From: Actinomycetales bacterium
Lineage (GTDB): Bacteria; Actinomycetota; Actinomycetes; Actinomycetales; Microbacteriaceae
Assembly (NCBI GenBank): GCA_017308515.1
Contig: JAFKEN010000006.1
Location: 104,456 to 168,455, forward strand
DNA: 64,000 nucleotides
Reading direction: 5' to 3'
A program made the translations under genes and the position numbers. Position 1 is the first letter of the stretch. Every line of letters begins with the position of its first letter. Under the pieces are notes generated by a model. It was not told the origin of the DNA. It did no database searches and was given only the letters and a program-made list of their open reading frames with translations. Below, in pieces: positions 55,586 through 63,858 of this stretch.

Positions 55586-56569
55586 GTGATCCGCCGCCTG
55601 CTGCCCCTCGCCGTCCTGCCCGTCGCCGCGCTCGCCCTCGCCGGCTGCGCCGCCCCGGCGCCGAGCGGCGACTCCGAGCTCGTCATCGTCGCCACCACTT
55701 CGGTCTACGGCGACCTCGCCGCCGGGGTCGCGGGCGACCGCGCGCGCGTCGTGAGCATCATCGACTCGGCGGCGCAGGATCCGCACTCCTATGAGCTCAC
55801 CGCGCGGGACCGCCTGGAGCTCGAGACCGCCGATCTGGTCGTCTCCAACGGCGGCGGCTACGACCCCTGGGCCCAGCAGGTGCTCGACTCGGCCGACGCC
55901 GCCGGCCCCTCGATCGTCGCGGTCGACGCGCTCGGCCTGAGCCCCGAGGGCGACCACGACGAGGCCGCGGGCATCGGCGAGGCCGACGGCGACGCGCAGG
56001 AGTCCGCCGGCCACGACGACGCCGGCCACGACCACGTCGAGGGCTTCAACGAGCACGTCTGGTACGACCCCTCGCTGATGAGCCGACTCGTCGGCCTGAT
56101 CGCCGACGAGCTCGCACGCATCGACCCGGCCGGATCCGCCGACTACGCCGCCAACGCGAGCGCTCTCGAGGGCGAGCTCGACGGCCTCGCCGCGCGCGCC
56201 ACCGCCCTCGTGCCGCTCGCCGACGGCCGCGGCGTGGTCGTCACCGAGCCCGCCCCACTGCGCCTGCTCGAGCTCGCGGGTCTCGCCGACCTCACCCCCG
56301 CGGGCTTCAGCGAGGCGATCGAGGAGGGCGGCGACATCGCGCCCGCGCTGCTGCAGGACGTGCTCACGACCCTCGCGGAGCCCGAGGTCGCCCTGGTGGC
56401 GGTCAACGTGCAGACCGGCGGCGCCGAGACCGACCGCGTCGAGACGGCGGCCCGCGCCGAGGGCGTCCCCGTGCTCGACATCGGCGAGACCCTGCCCGAG
56501 GGCATGGGCTACCTTGCCTGGATGGGCTCGGTGATCGACGACCTCGACGCGGCCCTCGGCGCGCGATGA
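55586..56569 (+). CDS. znuA: Zinc ABC transporter substrate-binding lipoprotein
   Basis: A 327-residue protein. A lipobox is seen in ALALAGCAAP (lipidated Cys near residue 21). The cluster A-1 metal-binding fold is indicated by AQDPHSYELTARDRLELETADLVVSNGGGYDPW and NEHVWYDPSLMSRLVGLIADEL. A His/Asp/Glu-rich loop (about residues 120-155, HDEAAGIGE, GHDDAGHDH) is typical of zinc-specific ZnuA/AztC proteins. It binds zinc outside the membrane for ZnuB/C. Confidence 0.93.
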   Translation: MIRRLLPLAVLPVAALALAGCAAPAPSGDSELVIVATTSVYGDLAAGVAGDRARVVSIIDSAAQDPHSYELTARDRLELETADLVVSNGGGYDPWAQQVLDSADAAGPSIVAVDALGLSPEGDHDEAAGIGEADGDAQESAGHDDAGHDHVEGFNEHVWYDPSLMSRLVGLIADELARIDPAGSADYAANASALEGELDGLAARATALVPLADGRGVVVTEPAPLRLLELAGLADLTPAGFSEAIEEGGDIAPALLQDVLTTLAEPEVALVAVNVQTGGAETDRVETAARAEGVPVLDIGETLPEGMGYLAWMGSVIDDLDAALGAR

Positions 56570-57444
56570 CCTCGGGGGCGGGCGCGCCGCCGCTGCGCAT
56601 CGCGGGCGCCGAGCTGAGCTTCGGCACCCGCACGCTGTGGCGCGGGCTCGACCTCGACCTGCAGCCCGGCGAGTTCGTCGCGGTCCTCGGGCCCAACGGC
56701 GCCGGCAAGACCAGCCTGCTGCGCGCCGTGCTGGGCCTGCAGCCGCTGAGCGACGGGCGGATCGAGATCGCCGGCCACCCCGCACGCCGCGGCGACCGCG
56801 GCATCGGCTACGTGCCCCAGCAGCGCCCGCTGCCGCCGGGCACGGCGCTGCGCGCGCGCGACCTCGTCGCCTTCGGCGTCGACGGCACCCGGTTCGGCCT
56901 CCCGTGGGCGCGGCGCGGCACCCGCGCGCGGGTCGACGCGCTCCTGGCCGAGGTCGGCGCCGAGCGTTACGCCCGCGAGCCGGTCGGCTCGCTCTCGGGG
57001 GGTGAGCAGCAGCGGCTGCGGATCGCGCAGGCGCTCGCCGGGGATCCCGCCCTGCTGCTGTGCGACGAGCCGCTGCTGAGCCTCGACCTCGCCCAGCAGG
57101 CGCGGGTCGCCGAGCTGCTGCAGACCGCGCGCACCGAGCGCGGCGCCGCCGTGCTCTTCGTCACCCACGACGTGAACCCCGTGCTCGACCAGGTCGACCG
57201 GGTGCTCTACCTCGCCGACGGGCGCCACCGCCTCGGCGCCCCCGAGGAGGTGCTGCGCGGCGACGTGCTGAGCGAGCTCTACGGCACCCCCGTCGAGGTG
57301 CTGCGTTCCGGCGGTCGGCTGCTCGTCGTCGGCGGGCCCGACGGCGCGGCGGCCGCGCACCACGAGCACGAGCACCTGCCCGGACTCGGCCGGCGCCGAG
57401 GCGTGCGGCCCGTCGTCGGCGCGGGCGAGGGGGGCGAGCGCTGA
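56566..57444 (+). CDS. znuC: Zinc ABC transporter ATP-binding protein
   Basis: A 292-residue ABC ATPase. Walker A is LGPNGAGKTSLLRAV, the signature LSGGEQQRLRIAQALAGDP, Walker B LLLCDEPLLSLDL, and the switch His lies in LFVTHDVNPVL. The last 40 residues hold a His-rich segment (AAHHEHEHLP) that may bind zinc. Its start overlaps the znuA stop (ATGA), and its own stop overlaps znuB (TGATG). Confidence 0.94.
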   Translation: MTSGAGAPPLRIAGAELSFGTRTLWRGLDLDLQPGEFVAVLGPNGAGKTSLLRAVLGLQPLSDGRIEIAGHPARRGDRGIGYVPQQRPLPPGTALRARDLVAFGVDGTRFGLPWARRGTRARVDALLAEVGAERYAREPVGSLSGGEQQRLRIAQALAGDPALLLCDEPLLSLDLAQQARVAELLQTARTERGAAVLFVTHDVNPVLDQVDRVLYLADGRHRLGAPEEVLRGDVLSELYGTPVEVLRSGGRLLVVGGPDGAAAAHHEHEHLPGLGRRRGVRPVVGAGEGGER

Positions 57445-58331
57445 TGGATCTCGGCTCCCTCTTCGACTTCAGCGACTACGGGGCGATCCTCGCGCTCGTC
57501 GCGAACTCGGTGATCGCGGCGGCGGTGCTCGGCGTCGTCGGCGGGCTCGTCGGCGTCATGGTGCTGCAGCGCGACCTCGCCTTCGCGGTGCACGGCATCA
57601 GCGAGCTGTCGTTCGCGGGAGCCGCCGGGGCGCTCCTGGTCGGAGCCGACGTCGTGCTCGGCGCCGGGGCGGGCGCCCTCGCCGCCGCACTGCTGATCGG
57701 CGTGCTCGGGGCGCGGGCGCGCGAACGCAACTCGGTGATCGGCGTGCTCATGCCCGCCGGGCTCGGGCTCGGCATCCTCTTCCTCGCGCTCTACCCCGGC
57801 CGGGCGGCGAACAAGTTCGGGCTGCTGACGGGCCAGATCGTCGCGGTCGACGACCCCTCGGTCGTGCGGCTCATCGTCATCAGCGCGGTCGTGCTGCTCG
57901 GGCTGCTCGTCATCTGGCGCCCGCTGAGCTTCGACAGCCTCGACCCCGAGGTCGCCGCGGCGCGCGGAGTGCCGGCGCGTGCGCTGTCGGTCGCGTTCCT
58001 GCTGCTGCTCGGGCTCATCGTCGCGGTCTCGGTGCAGATCATCGGCGCGCTGCTCGTGCTCGCGCTGCTCGTGACGCCCGCGGCGGCGGCCCTGCGGGTG
58101 AGCGCGTCGCCCGTCGTGGTGCCGGTGCTCGCGATGACGTTCGGGCTCGTCGCGGCGCTCGGCGGCATCCTGCTCGCGATCGCGGCGGCGCTGCCGGTGA
58201 GCCCCTTCATCACGACGATCTCGTTCCTCATCTGGGTGGTCTGCCGCATCGTCGGATCGCGCCGCGGGCGCACCCGCGCACGGCGCGTACGGTCGCCGGT
58301 GGTCGAGGAGACCGCGGAGGCGACGGCATGA
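57444..58331 (+). CDS. znuB: Zinc ABC transporter permease
   Basis: A 295-residue ABC-3 family permease with about eight membrane segments. Characteristic stretches are MVLQRDLAFAVHGISELSFAGAAGALL, FGLLTGQIVAVDDPSVV and VSVQIIGALLVLALLVTPAAAALR, the hallmark region of ZnuB/MntB-type permeases. The Arg-rich C-terminus is cytoplasmic. It overlaps zur by 4 bp (ATGA). Confidence 0.94.
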   Translation: MDLGSLFDFSDYGAILALVANSVIAAAVLGVVGGLVGVMVLQRDLAFAVHGISELSFAGAAGALLVGADVVLGAGAGALAAALLIGVLGARARERNSVIGVLMPAGLGLGILFLALYPGRAANKFGLLTGQIVAVDDPSVVRLIVISAVVLLGLLVIWRPLSFDSLDPEVAAARGVPARALSVAFLLLLGLIVAVSVQIIGALLVLALLVTPAAAALRVSASPVVVPVLAMTFGLVAALGGILLAIAAALPVSPFITTISFLIWVVCRIVGSRRGRTRARRVRSPVVEETAEATA

Positions 58332-58717
58332 CCGCGCGACGCAACACCTGGCAGCGCGAGGCGGTGCGCGCCGCGCTCGAGGGCACCGAGGGCTTCGTCA
58401 GCGCGCAGGCCCTGCACGCCGCGCTGCAGGAGTCGGGCTCGACCGTCGGGCTCGCGACCGTCTACCGCGCGCTCGCCGACCTCGCCGACGCGGGCGACGC
58501 CGACGCCCTGCAGAGCGAGGGCGAGAGCCTCTACCGGGCCTGCAGCCCCGGCCACCATCACCATCTGATCTGCCGGGTCTGCGGGCGCACGGTCGAGATC
58601 GAGGCGGATCCCGTGGAGGCCTGGGCGCGCGAGGTCGCCGCCCGGCACGGCTTCCGCGATCCGCAGCACATCGTCGACGTGTTCGGCGTCTGCGCGGAGT
58701 GCGCCGCGCGGGACTGA
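58328..58717 (+). CDS. zur: Fur-family zinc regulator Zur
   Basis: A 129-residue Fur-family repressor. The N-terminal winged helix includes VSAQALHAALQESGSTVGLATVYRALADLADAG, and the metal-binding part has HHHHLICRVCG and CAECAARD, supplying the two CXXC pairs for structural zinc. It is in the zinc uptake operon, so it probably represses its own operon through the inverted repeat at 55535-55569. The Fur/Zur distinction rests on context. Confidence 0.92.
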   Translation: MTARRNTWQREAVRAALEGTEGFVSAQALHAALQESGSTVGLATVYRALADLADAGDADALQSEGESLYRACSPGHHHHLICRVCGRTVEIEADPVEAWAREVAARHGFRDPQHIVDVFGVCAECAARD

Positions 58718-58828
58718 GCGTCGCCGTCGGTTCGGGCCGCGTTGGGGACCGACCGCCGCCCCGACGGTGCACCTGGCCGCGCCCCCACGCCGCTTGCGCT
58801 CGGGCGCCCCCGCCCGGAGGATCGAGGC

Positions 58829-59515
58829 ATGTCCCGCTCCGCGACCCGCCCGTCGCTCGCCCCGCTCGCGGTGGTGCTCGCCGCCGCGGGCCTGCTCGCC
58901 GGCTGCACGGGATCGCCCGAGCCCGCGCCGACGACCTCGGCGCCGACCTCGAGCGCGACGCCGACCCCGAGCGCCTCGCCGACCACGAAGCCGGTGCCCG
59001 CGACCCTCGTCGCCACCGCCACCGAGATCACGGTGCTCGACGCCTCCGGTCGCACCCTGCTGCTGCTGGAGTACACCGACGACGCCGACGCGGCGGTCGC
59101 CGACCTGACCGACCTGCTCGGCTACACCGCGATCCGCACCGACGTCACCGACACGGGCGGCGGCTGCAGCCTCGACCAGAGCTTCTACGACTTCCACGGC
59201 TTCTCGCTCGAGGTGCCCGGCGGCGTCACGAGCCAGCCCGGCAGCACCTTCGCGGTCGAGCTGTCGGCGACGAGCGCCGAGGGCGTGCGACTCGAGACCG
59301 TCGACGGCCAGCAGGTGGGCGTGCTCGTCAACGACTTCCTCGCCGCGGTGCCCGGCTCGGTGCTCAACGGCGACTACGGCGGGCGTCAGCTCGTCGGCTT
59401 CGACGTCATCGACCCGAGCGTCGAGGCCTACGAGCAGATCGGCGCCCTCGCGCACGGCGAAGACGGCGTCGTGACCCGGTTCTCGATGCCGTACTACGTT
59501 TCCGGCGACTGCTGA
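58829..59515 (+). CDS. Exported lipoprotein of unknown function
   Basis: A 228-residue protein starting at ATG 58829 (GGAGG about 8 nt upstream). A lipobox LLAGCTGS near residue 25 predicts a lipoprotein, followed by a Thr/Pro/Ser-rich spacer (about 25 residues) and a mixed alpha/beta domain ending in VSGDC with two cysteines. No family was recognised. It is not coupled to zur (111-bp gap) and has terminator-like hairpins after it. Confidence 0.8.
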   Translation: MSRSATRPSLAPLAVVLAAAGLLAGCTGSPEPAPTTSAPTSSATPTPSASPTTKPVPATLVATATEITVLDASGRTLLLLEYTDDADAAVADLTDLLGYTAIRTDVTDTGGGCSLDQSFYDFHGFSLEVPGGVTSQPGSTFAVELSATSAEGVRLETVDGQQVGVLVNDFLAAVPGSVLNGDYGGRQLVGFDVIDPSVEAYEQIGALAHGEDGVVTRFSMPYYVSGDC

Positions 59516-59518
59516 GCC

Positions 59519-59556
59519 GCGACCCCCGGTCGCGGGATCCCGGTCACGGGGGATCC
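59519..59556 (+). terminator. Paired terminator-like hairpins
   Basis: GCGACC-CCC-GGTCGC (59519-59533) and GGATCCC with GGGATCC (59535-59541 and 59550-59556) follow the lipoprotein stop by 4 nt. A TACCCT at 59562-59567 right after them may be the -10 of the SipW cassette. Confidence 0.5.
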
Positions 59557-59637
59557 GGGAGTACCCTCGCGCGGAAGGGCGGACGCAGAGACGCGTCGAA
59601 CCAACGCCCGAGGATCAGGAAATTCGGGGGTACAGCG

Positions 59638-60255
59638 ATGGATGCTGTCCAGGATCGGATCACGATCGAACCCGCCGAGGTGCGTCGCCGTCGACGCCGC
59701 TCGCTCCGGGTTCGCGCGGTGCTCGCGGGCGGGCTCGTGCTCGGCGTGGGCGCCGCCGTCACGCTGGCCGCATGGAACGACGAGACCTTCGCCTCGGGGA
59801 GCTTCACGGCCGGGCAGTTCAACCTGCAGGGGACGACCGACGACTCGACGTGGAGTGAGAACGCCAGTTCACCGGGGGGCTCTCTCAGCTTCTCGGTGAG
59901 CCCGACGAATCTCTCGCCCGGTGCGAGCATCACGGCGCCGTTCGCCGTGCGGCTCGACTCGACGACCACATCGGGCGCGACGGTCACGGTGACGCTCGAC
60001 AGCACGTCGGGAACGGTGACGAACCTCACCTACACGTTGCAGCGGATGGACAGCTGGGGATGCGGCGGCACCGTCGACGAGACACTGGTCAGCGCCGCGA
60101 GCCTCGCGACCGGCGCCGCAAGCAGCTTCTCGCTGACCGCCCCGCCCGACGCGGGGTCCGTGCAGAACCTCTGCTTCACGGTCACCGGCGGCGCCGGCCT
60201 CGTGCAGGGCCAGAGCGGCGGCGCGGTCTGGGAGTTCGCCGCGGCGTCCGCCTGA
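59638..60255 (+). CDS. SipW-dependent exported protein 1 (TasA/camelysin-like)
   Basis: A 205-residue protein. The Arg-rich N-terminus (EVRRRRRRSLRVRAVLAGG) and the hydrophobic stretch ending AAVTLAAWNDETFASGSFTAGQFNLQG fit the SipW-type signal pattern, where the cleavage site is followed by A-W-[ND]-[ED]-x-F and a FTAGxF motif. The mature domain is beta-rich with S/T/G and a C-terminal hydrophobic end. Such proteins form extracellular fibres or surface layers in other bacteria; here the role is inferred. It is first in the cassette. Confidence 0.82.
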   Translation: MDAVQDRITIEPAEVRRRRRRSLRVRAVLAGGLVLGVGAAVTLAAWNDETFASGSFTAGQFNLQGTTDDSTWSENASSPGGSLSFSVSPTNLSPGASITAPFAVRLDSTTTSGATVTVTLDSTSGTVTNLTYTLQRMDSWGCGGTVDETLVSAASLATGAASSFSLTAPPDAGSVQNLCFTVTGGAGLVQGQSGGAVWEFAAASA

Positions 60256-60275
60256 GGCTCGCGGGAGAGCGGTCG

Positions 60276-60884
60276 ATGTCGGGGCGTGAGGCCGTCGAGC
60301 GACCGCGCGCATCGATCCGGGTGCGCGCGGCGCTCGCGGTCGGGCTGGTGCTGGGCCTGGGGGCCGGTCTCACGGTCGCGAGCTGGACCGACGCGTCATT
60401 CGTCGCCGGGGCGTTCACGGCCTCGCGCTTCTCCCTCGAGACGAACCCGAATGGTGCCGGCTACAGCTCGTCGTCGACGGTGAGCGCCTCGGTCGCGGGG
60501 GTCTTCCCCGGCGCCGGCGGCGCCGTCTACCTGCCGTTCTCGGTGCGCACCGCGAGCGACTCGGTCGGTGGAACGCTCAGCCTCTCGGCCGCCGCGAATC
60601 CGGCGGCCGGGCTGCCGACGGTGTTGCGCTATCGAATCGTGCGCGGGGCGTCGGCGTGCACGGCAGCGGGCTTCTCGTCGGGCAGCTACGTGGCGGGCGA
60701 CGCCGCCACGACTCGGGCGATGTCGGCGAGCCTGCCCTCCACGGCGGCGGGATCGCTCGCCGCAGGGGGGGCGAGCCCGCTGTCGTATTGCATCGAGTTC
60801 TCGATCCCCTCCGGCACCGCCGCGACCGGCATCGCGGGCACCTCCGGAACGCTCACCCTCACGCTCACCGGGACGTCGTCGTGA
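60276..60884 (+). CDS. SipW-dependent exported protein 2
   Basis: A 202-residue paralogue of the preceding protein: basic N-terminus, hydrophobic segment and AGLTVASWTDASFVAGAFTASRFSLE, again the SipW-type signal and post-cleavage motif. The mature part is beta-rich and contains three cysteines. It lies 20 bp after the first gene, and its stop overlaps the start of the peptidase gene (GTGA), which points to shared expression. Confidence 0.8.
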   Translation: MSGREAVERPRASIRVRAALAVGLVLGLGAGLTVASWTDASFVAGAFTASRFSLETNPNGAGYSSSSTVSASVAGVFPGAGGAVYLPFSVRTASDSVGGTLSLSAAANPAAGLPTVLRYRIVRGASACTAAGFSSGSYVAGDAATTRAMSASLPSTAAGSLAAGGASPLSYCIEFSIPSGTAATGIAGTSGTLTLTLTGTSS

Positions 60885-62128
60885 CCGCGGCACCGCTGGC
60901 ACCCTCGAACCGGCGTGCCCGCCGACGCATCCGGGAGGTGGTCGGCGATCTGCTGCTCTGGGTCGCGGCCGCGGGAGGCGTCGTCTGCATCGCGTCGGTC
61001 ATCGCGGCGCTCGGCTTCCATCTGACGCTCATCCTCTTCAAGACCGGGTCGATGGAGCCGACGATCCCGACCGGTTCGGTGGCACTCGTGCACCAGGTTC
61101 CCGCGTCCGAGGTGAGGGTCGGCGACATCGTCACGGTCGACCGGCCCGGAGCGCTCCCGGTGACCCACCGGGTCGTCTCGGTCGAGGGATCCGGCCCCAC
61201 CCGGGTGCTGACCCTGCGCGGCGATGCGAATCCGGTCGACGATCCCGCGCCGTACGTCGTCGACTCGGTGCGGGTCGTGCGGGCGTGGATCCCCGGTGGC
61301 GCCCAGGTGGTGGCGGCCTTCTCGAATCCCGTCGTGCTCGGCGCGCTCACCGTCGGCGCCACCGCGCTGGTGACCTGGGCGTTCTGGCCGCGCGACGACG
61401 CGCACGGTCGCCGCCGCGCGCATCCCGCCTCCCGGCGGTCGCGTGCCGGCTCGGCGTCCGGCGTCGCGGTCGGGGTCGTGGCCGGAGCGCTCGCGCTCGT
61501 GGTCGCCGCGCCCGCACCGCCCGCCCGCGCGAACGAGGTGGAGACCGTCGTTCACAGCACGTACCTCACCCTCACGTCGATCGGCGACCCGGATCTGCTG
61601 GGCGACCTCCGACCCGCCGTTCCGGCGCTGTGGCAGGTCGGGGTCGGGGCGGCGACCCCGGAACCCGGCGTCGTCCACGTGGGCCTGGCGGCGTCGGGGG
61701 CGCTCGCGGCGGCGGGGCGAATGACGCTCGCGATCGACGCGTGCCCGGTGCGGTGGACGAGCGCCGGGTGCGGGCCCGGCGCGAGCACGTGGCTCCCGAC
61801 GACCGACATCGCCGCGGCGACGACGACGTCGAGCGCGCCCGTGGCGCACGAGATCGGATCGATCCCGTCGAACAGCGCGGTCTGGCTGCGGATCTCGGCG
61901 GTTCTGGCGAGCGGCGCGGCTCCCGGCGATTCGCTGCAGCTGCAACTGCGGGCGTGGGGGGCCGACACCGGGAGCATCTCCCCCGGCGCCCTGGGGACCA
62001 CCGGATCCCGTCTCCCGTCGGTCGGCGCGCCGATGGCGCTCGCCGCGCTCGCCGTGGGGGCGGGTCTCGCGATCGCGGCCCAGGCGCGGCGGAGGCGCCC
62101 CGATCCTCGGGGCCGGGCGCATGCCTGA
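60881..62128 (+). CDS. SipW-like signal peptidase I fused to an exported domain
   Basis: A 415-residue protein. Residues 1-170 form a signal peptidase of the ER/SipW type: membrane helix (about 24-52), catalytic Ser57 in KTGSMEPTIPTGS, His96 in PVTHRVVS instead of the bacterial Lys, and an Asp in LTLRGDANPVDD, followed by a second membrane helix (about 145-169). Residues 185-213 are a second hydrophobic signal-like segment ending APPARANEVE, then an extracellular-type domain (about 214-370) with CPVRWTSAGC and a C-terminal membrane helix. It probably processes the neighbouring exported proteins and may itself be cleaved. It starts at GTG 60881. Confidence 0.82.
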   Translation: MTAAPLAPSNRRARRRIREVVGDLLLWVAAAGGVVCIASVIAALGFHLTLILFKTGSMEPTIPTGSVALVHQVPASEVRVGDIVTVDRPGALPVTHRVVSVEGSGPTRVLTLRGDANPVDDPAPYVVDSVRVVRAWIPGGAQVVAAFSNPVVLGALTVGATALVTWAFWPRDDAHGRRRAHPASRRSRAGSASGVAVGVVAGALALVVAAPAPPARANEVETVVHSTYLTLTSIGDPDLLGDLRPAVPALWQVGVGAATPEPGVVHVGLAASGALAAAGRMTLAIDACPVRWTSAGCGPGASTWLPTTDIAAATTTSSAPVAHEIGSIPSNSAVWLRISAVLASGAAPGDSLQLQLRAWGADTGSISPGALGTTGSRLPSVGAPMALAALAVGAGLAIAAQARRRRPDPRGRAHA

Positions 62129-62624
62129 TCGTCGCAGGAGTCGCGGGGCGGCCACGGCGATCGCTCTCGTCACCGCCGCGGCGGCGTTCGTGATCCCGGT
62201 CTCGATCCATCCGGTCGCGGCGGCGTGGACGAGCGCGCGCGAGGTGCAGGGGACCGTGACCGCGGTCACCCCGGCAACCCCCACCACGATGCGCTGCCTG
62301 GACTCGGGCGGTGCGATCGTCGCGAACATCCCGGTGCGGTGGGACGCTGTCTCTCCCACGCCCACCGCATACCGGGTGACCTATGCCGCCGGGTCGACGA
62401 CCCCGCCGACCTCGGGGACCGCGCTGCCGGACGTCTCCGGATCGTCGACCTCCACCACGATCTCCTCCGGGCTGCTGTCGCTCGGCACCTACCGGGTGTG
62501 GGTCCAGTCGGTGTACGGCACGGGAGCGAACGCGTGGGTGTCGTCGTACAGCGCGCCCGCGACGCTGCAGATGGTCGGCGTGGTTGTCATCGTCAGCTAC
62601 TCGTGCGCGCCCTCCGGGGCGTGA
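62121..62624 (+). CDS. Exported fibronectin-III-like protein of the SipW cassette
   Basis: A 167-residue protein with a basic N-terminus, a hydrophobic signal and [11 protein letters not shown] after it, a weaker variant of the SipW post-cleavage motif. The body resembles a fibronectin III fold ([22 protein letters not shown]... [10 protein letters not shown]). Its start overlaps the peptidase gene by 8 bp, so it is translationally coupled. No catalytic residues are apparent; it is probably a surface or accessory component. Confidence 0.75.
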   Translation: MPDRRRSRGAATAIALVTAAAAFVIPVSIHPVAAAWTSAREVQGTVTAVTPATPTTMRCLDSGGAIVANIPVRWDAVSPTPTAYRVTYAAGSTTPPTSGTALPDVSGSSTSTTISSGLLSLGTYRVWVQSVYGTGANAWVSSYSAPATLQMVGVVVIVSYSCAPSGA

Positions 62625-62683
62625 GACACGACCGCCGAGTGGGCCGCAGCCGGCGGCGGATGGACACCCGCCGCCGCATCCCG

Positions 62684-62860
62684 TACCATCGGAGGGTTGC
62701 GCGCCTCCGGGCGCGTTCCACCCTGTGTGCACGGGGAGTGCCCGCCGCGAGGCGGGAGAGCCCCGATCGCATGCCGACAAGTGACCTTGGGTGGGGCGAT
62801 CGCCCCACGGTAGCCCGACCGAACCGCGCCTGCGCGGGGAGGTTCAGACATGGAGGAACC
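62684..62860 (+). promoter_or_regulatory. Structured leader of the rpmB-rpmG-rpsN operon
   Basis: A TACCAT at 62684-62689 is a plausible -10. The following leader of about 165 nt contains a GNRA-capped hairpin CCCGCC-GCGA-GGCGGG (62741-62756) and an 18-bp perfect palindrome GTGGGGC-GATC-GCCCCAC (62791-62808). The segment GGTTC (62841-62845) can pair either with GAACC at 62821-62825 or with GAACC at 62856-62860 beside the start codon, so ribosome access could be switched. Confidence 0.5.
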
Positions 62861-63097
62861 ATGGCAGCCGTCTGCCAGGTGACTGGAGCCAAGCCCGGCT
62901 TCGGGCACAGCATCTCGTTCTCGCACCGTCGCAACAAGCGCCGGTTCGACCCGAACATCCAGAAGAAGAAGTACTACGTGCCGTCGCTGCGCCGCACCAT
63001 CACGATCAACGTGTCCACCAAGGGCATGAAGACGATCGAGGTGCGCGGGATCGACGCGGTCGTGAAGGACATGATCGCCCGAGGGGAGAAGTTCTGA
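62861..63097 (+). CDS. rpmB: 50S ribosomal protein L28 (C-minus type)
   Basis: A 78-residue protein. The N-terminus [20 protein letters not shown] and the [11 protein letters not shown] and [18 protein letters not shown] segments match L28. Only one cysteine (C5) is present, so the zinc ribbon is absent. GGAGG stands 4-5 nt before ATG 62861. Its stop overlaps the start of L33 (TGATG). Confidence 0.96.
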   Translation: MAAVCQVTGAKPGFGHSISFSHRRNKRRFDPNIQKKKYYVPSLRRTITINVSTKGMKTIEVRGIDAVVKDMIARGEKF

Positions 63098-63267
63098 TGG
63101 CCAAGAAGGCACAGGACATCCGTCCGATCATCAAGCTCCGCTCCACCGCCGGCACCGGGTACACCTACGTGACCAAGAAGAACCGCCGCAACGACCCCGA
63201 CCGTCTCGTGCTGAAGAAGTACGACCCCGTCGTGCGCAAGCACGTCGAGTTCCGTGAGGAGCGCTGA
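63097..63267 (+). CDS. rpmG: 50S ribosomal protein L33 (C-minus type)
   Basis: A 56-residue basic protein, [20 protein letters not shown] with [23 protein letters not shown] later, matching L33. It has no cysteine, so it is the zinc-independent form. It is coupled to rpmB by a one-base overlap and followed by rpsN 3 bp later. Confidence 0.96.
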   Translation: MAKKAQDIRPIIKLRSTAGTGYTYVTKKNRRNDPDRLVLKKYDPVVRKHVEFREER

Positions 63268-63270
63268 CCC

Positions 63271-63576
63271 ATGGCCAAGAAGAGCAAGATCGCCAAGAAC
63301 GAGCAGCGCCGCGACGTCGTGGCGCGCTACGCCGCGAAGCGCGCCGAGCTGAAGAAGCAGCTCGTCTCGCCCACCAGCAGCGACGCCGAGCGCGAGGAGG
63401 CCCGCCTGGGCCTGCAGAAGCTGCCGCGCGACGCGAGCCCGGTGCGCCTGCGCAGCCGCGACGCCATCGACGGCCGCCCGCGCGGTGTGCTGTCGAGCTA
63501 CGGCATCAGCCGTGTGCGCTTCCGCGACATGGCGCACCGCGGCGAGCTGCCCGGCATCACCAAGTCGAGCTGGTGA
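63271..63576 (+). CDS. rpsN: 30S ribosomal protein S14 (long, cysteine-free type)
   Basis: A 101-residue S14 with [29 protein letters not shown] at the N-terminus and [22 protein letters not shown] at the end. No CXXC motifs are present, and the length is that of the long zinc-independent S14 rather than the 61-residue zinc form. It is the last gene of the operon and is followed by a terminator. Confidence 0.96.
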   Translation: MAKKSKIAKNEQRRDVVARYAAKRAELKKQLVSPTSSDAEREEARLGLQKLPRDASPVRLRSRDAIDGRPRGVLSSYGISRVRFRDMAHRGELPGITKSSW

Positions 63577-63638
63577 TCGCGGGGCGCCGCGTGCGCCCGT
63601 GAGCGATACCGAGGGCGCCGCGCGCCTGTGAGAGACGC

Positions 63639-63670
63639 CGAGGGGCGACGGATCCGTTCGTCGCCCCTCG
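63639..63670 (+). terminator. Terminator of the rpmB-rpsN operon
   Basis: A perfect 12-bp stem, CGAGGGGCGACG (63639-63650) and CGTCGCCCCTCG (63659-63670), with an 8-nt loop, 62 nt after rpsN. The rest of the 282-bp gap to the HU gene holds a weak TGCTAGTTT extended -10 (63743-63751) and no other gene. Confidence 0.8.
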
Positions 63671-63858
63671 AGTCTTCCTCGGCAACACGCGGGACGGATG
63701 TCGCACATCCGGCCGTTTCGCCCGGAATTCCGGGGCTCGCGGTGCTAGTTTCACCCGAGGTCCGAAGCGTCGCTCCGGATCTCCGGTCGGCAGATCCGGC
63801 GACCACCGTCGCGGGACTGCCCCGAGGTACAACCCCATCGCGTCCGAGGAGGACACTC

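Noticed and set aside
62625..62860. A Zur box before rpmB
   Set aside because: No sequence resembling the znuA-operator arms was found in the gap.
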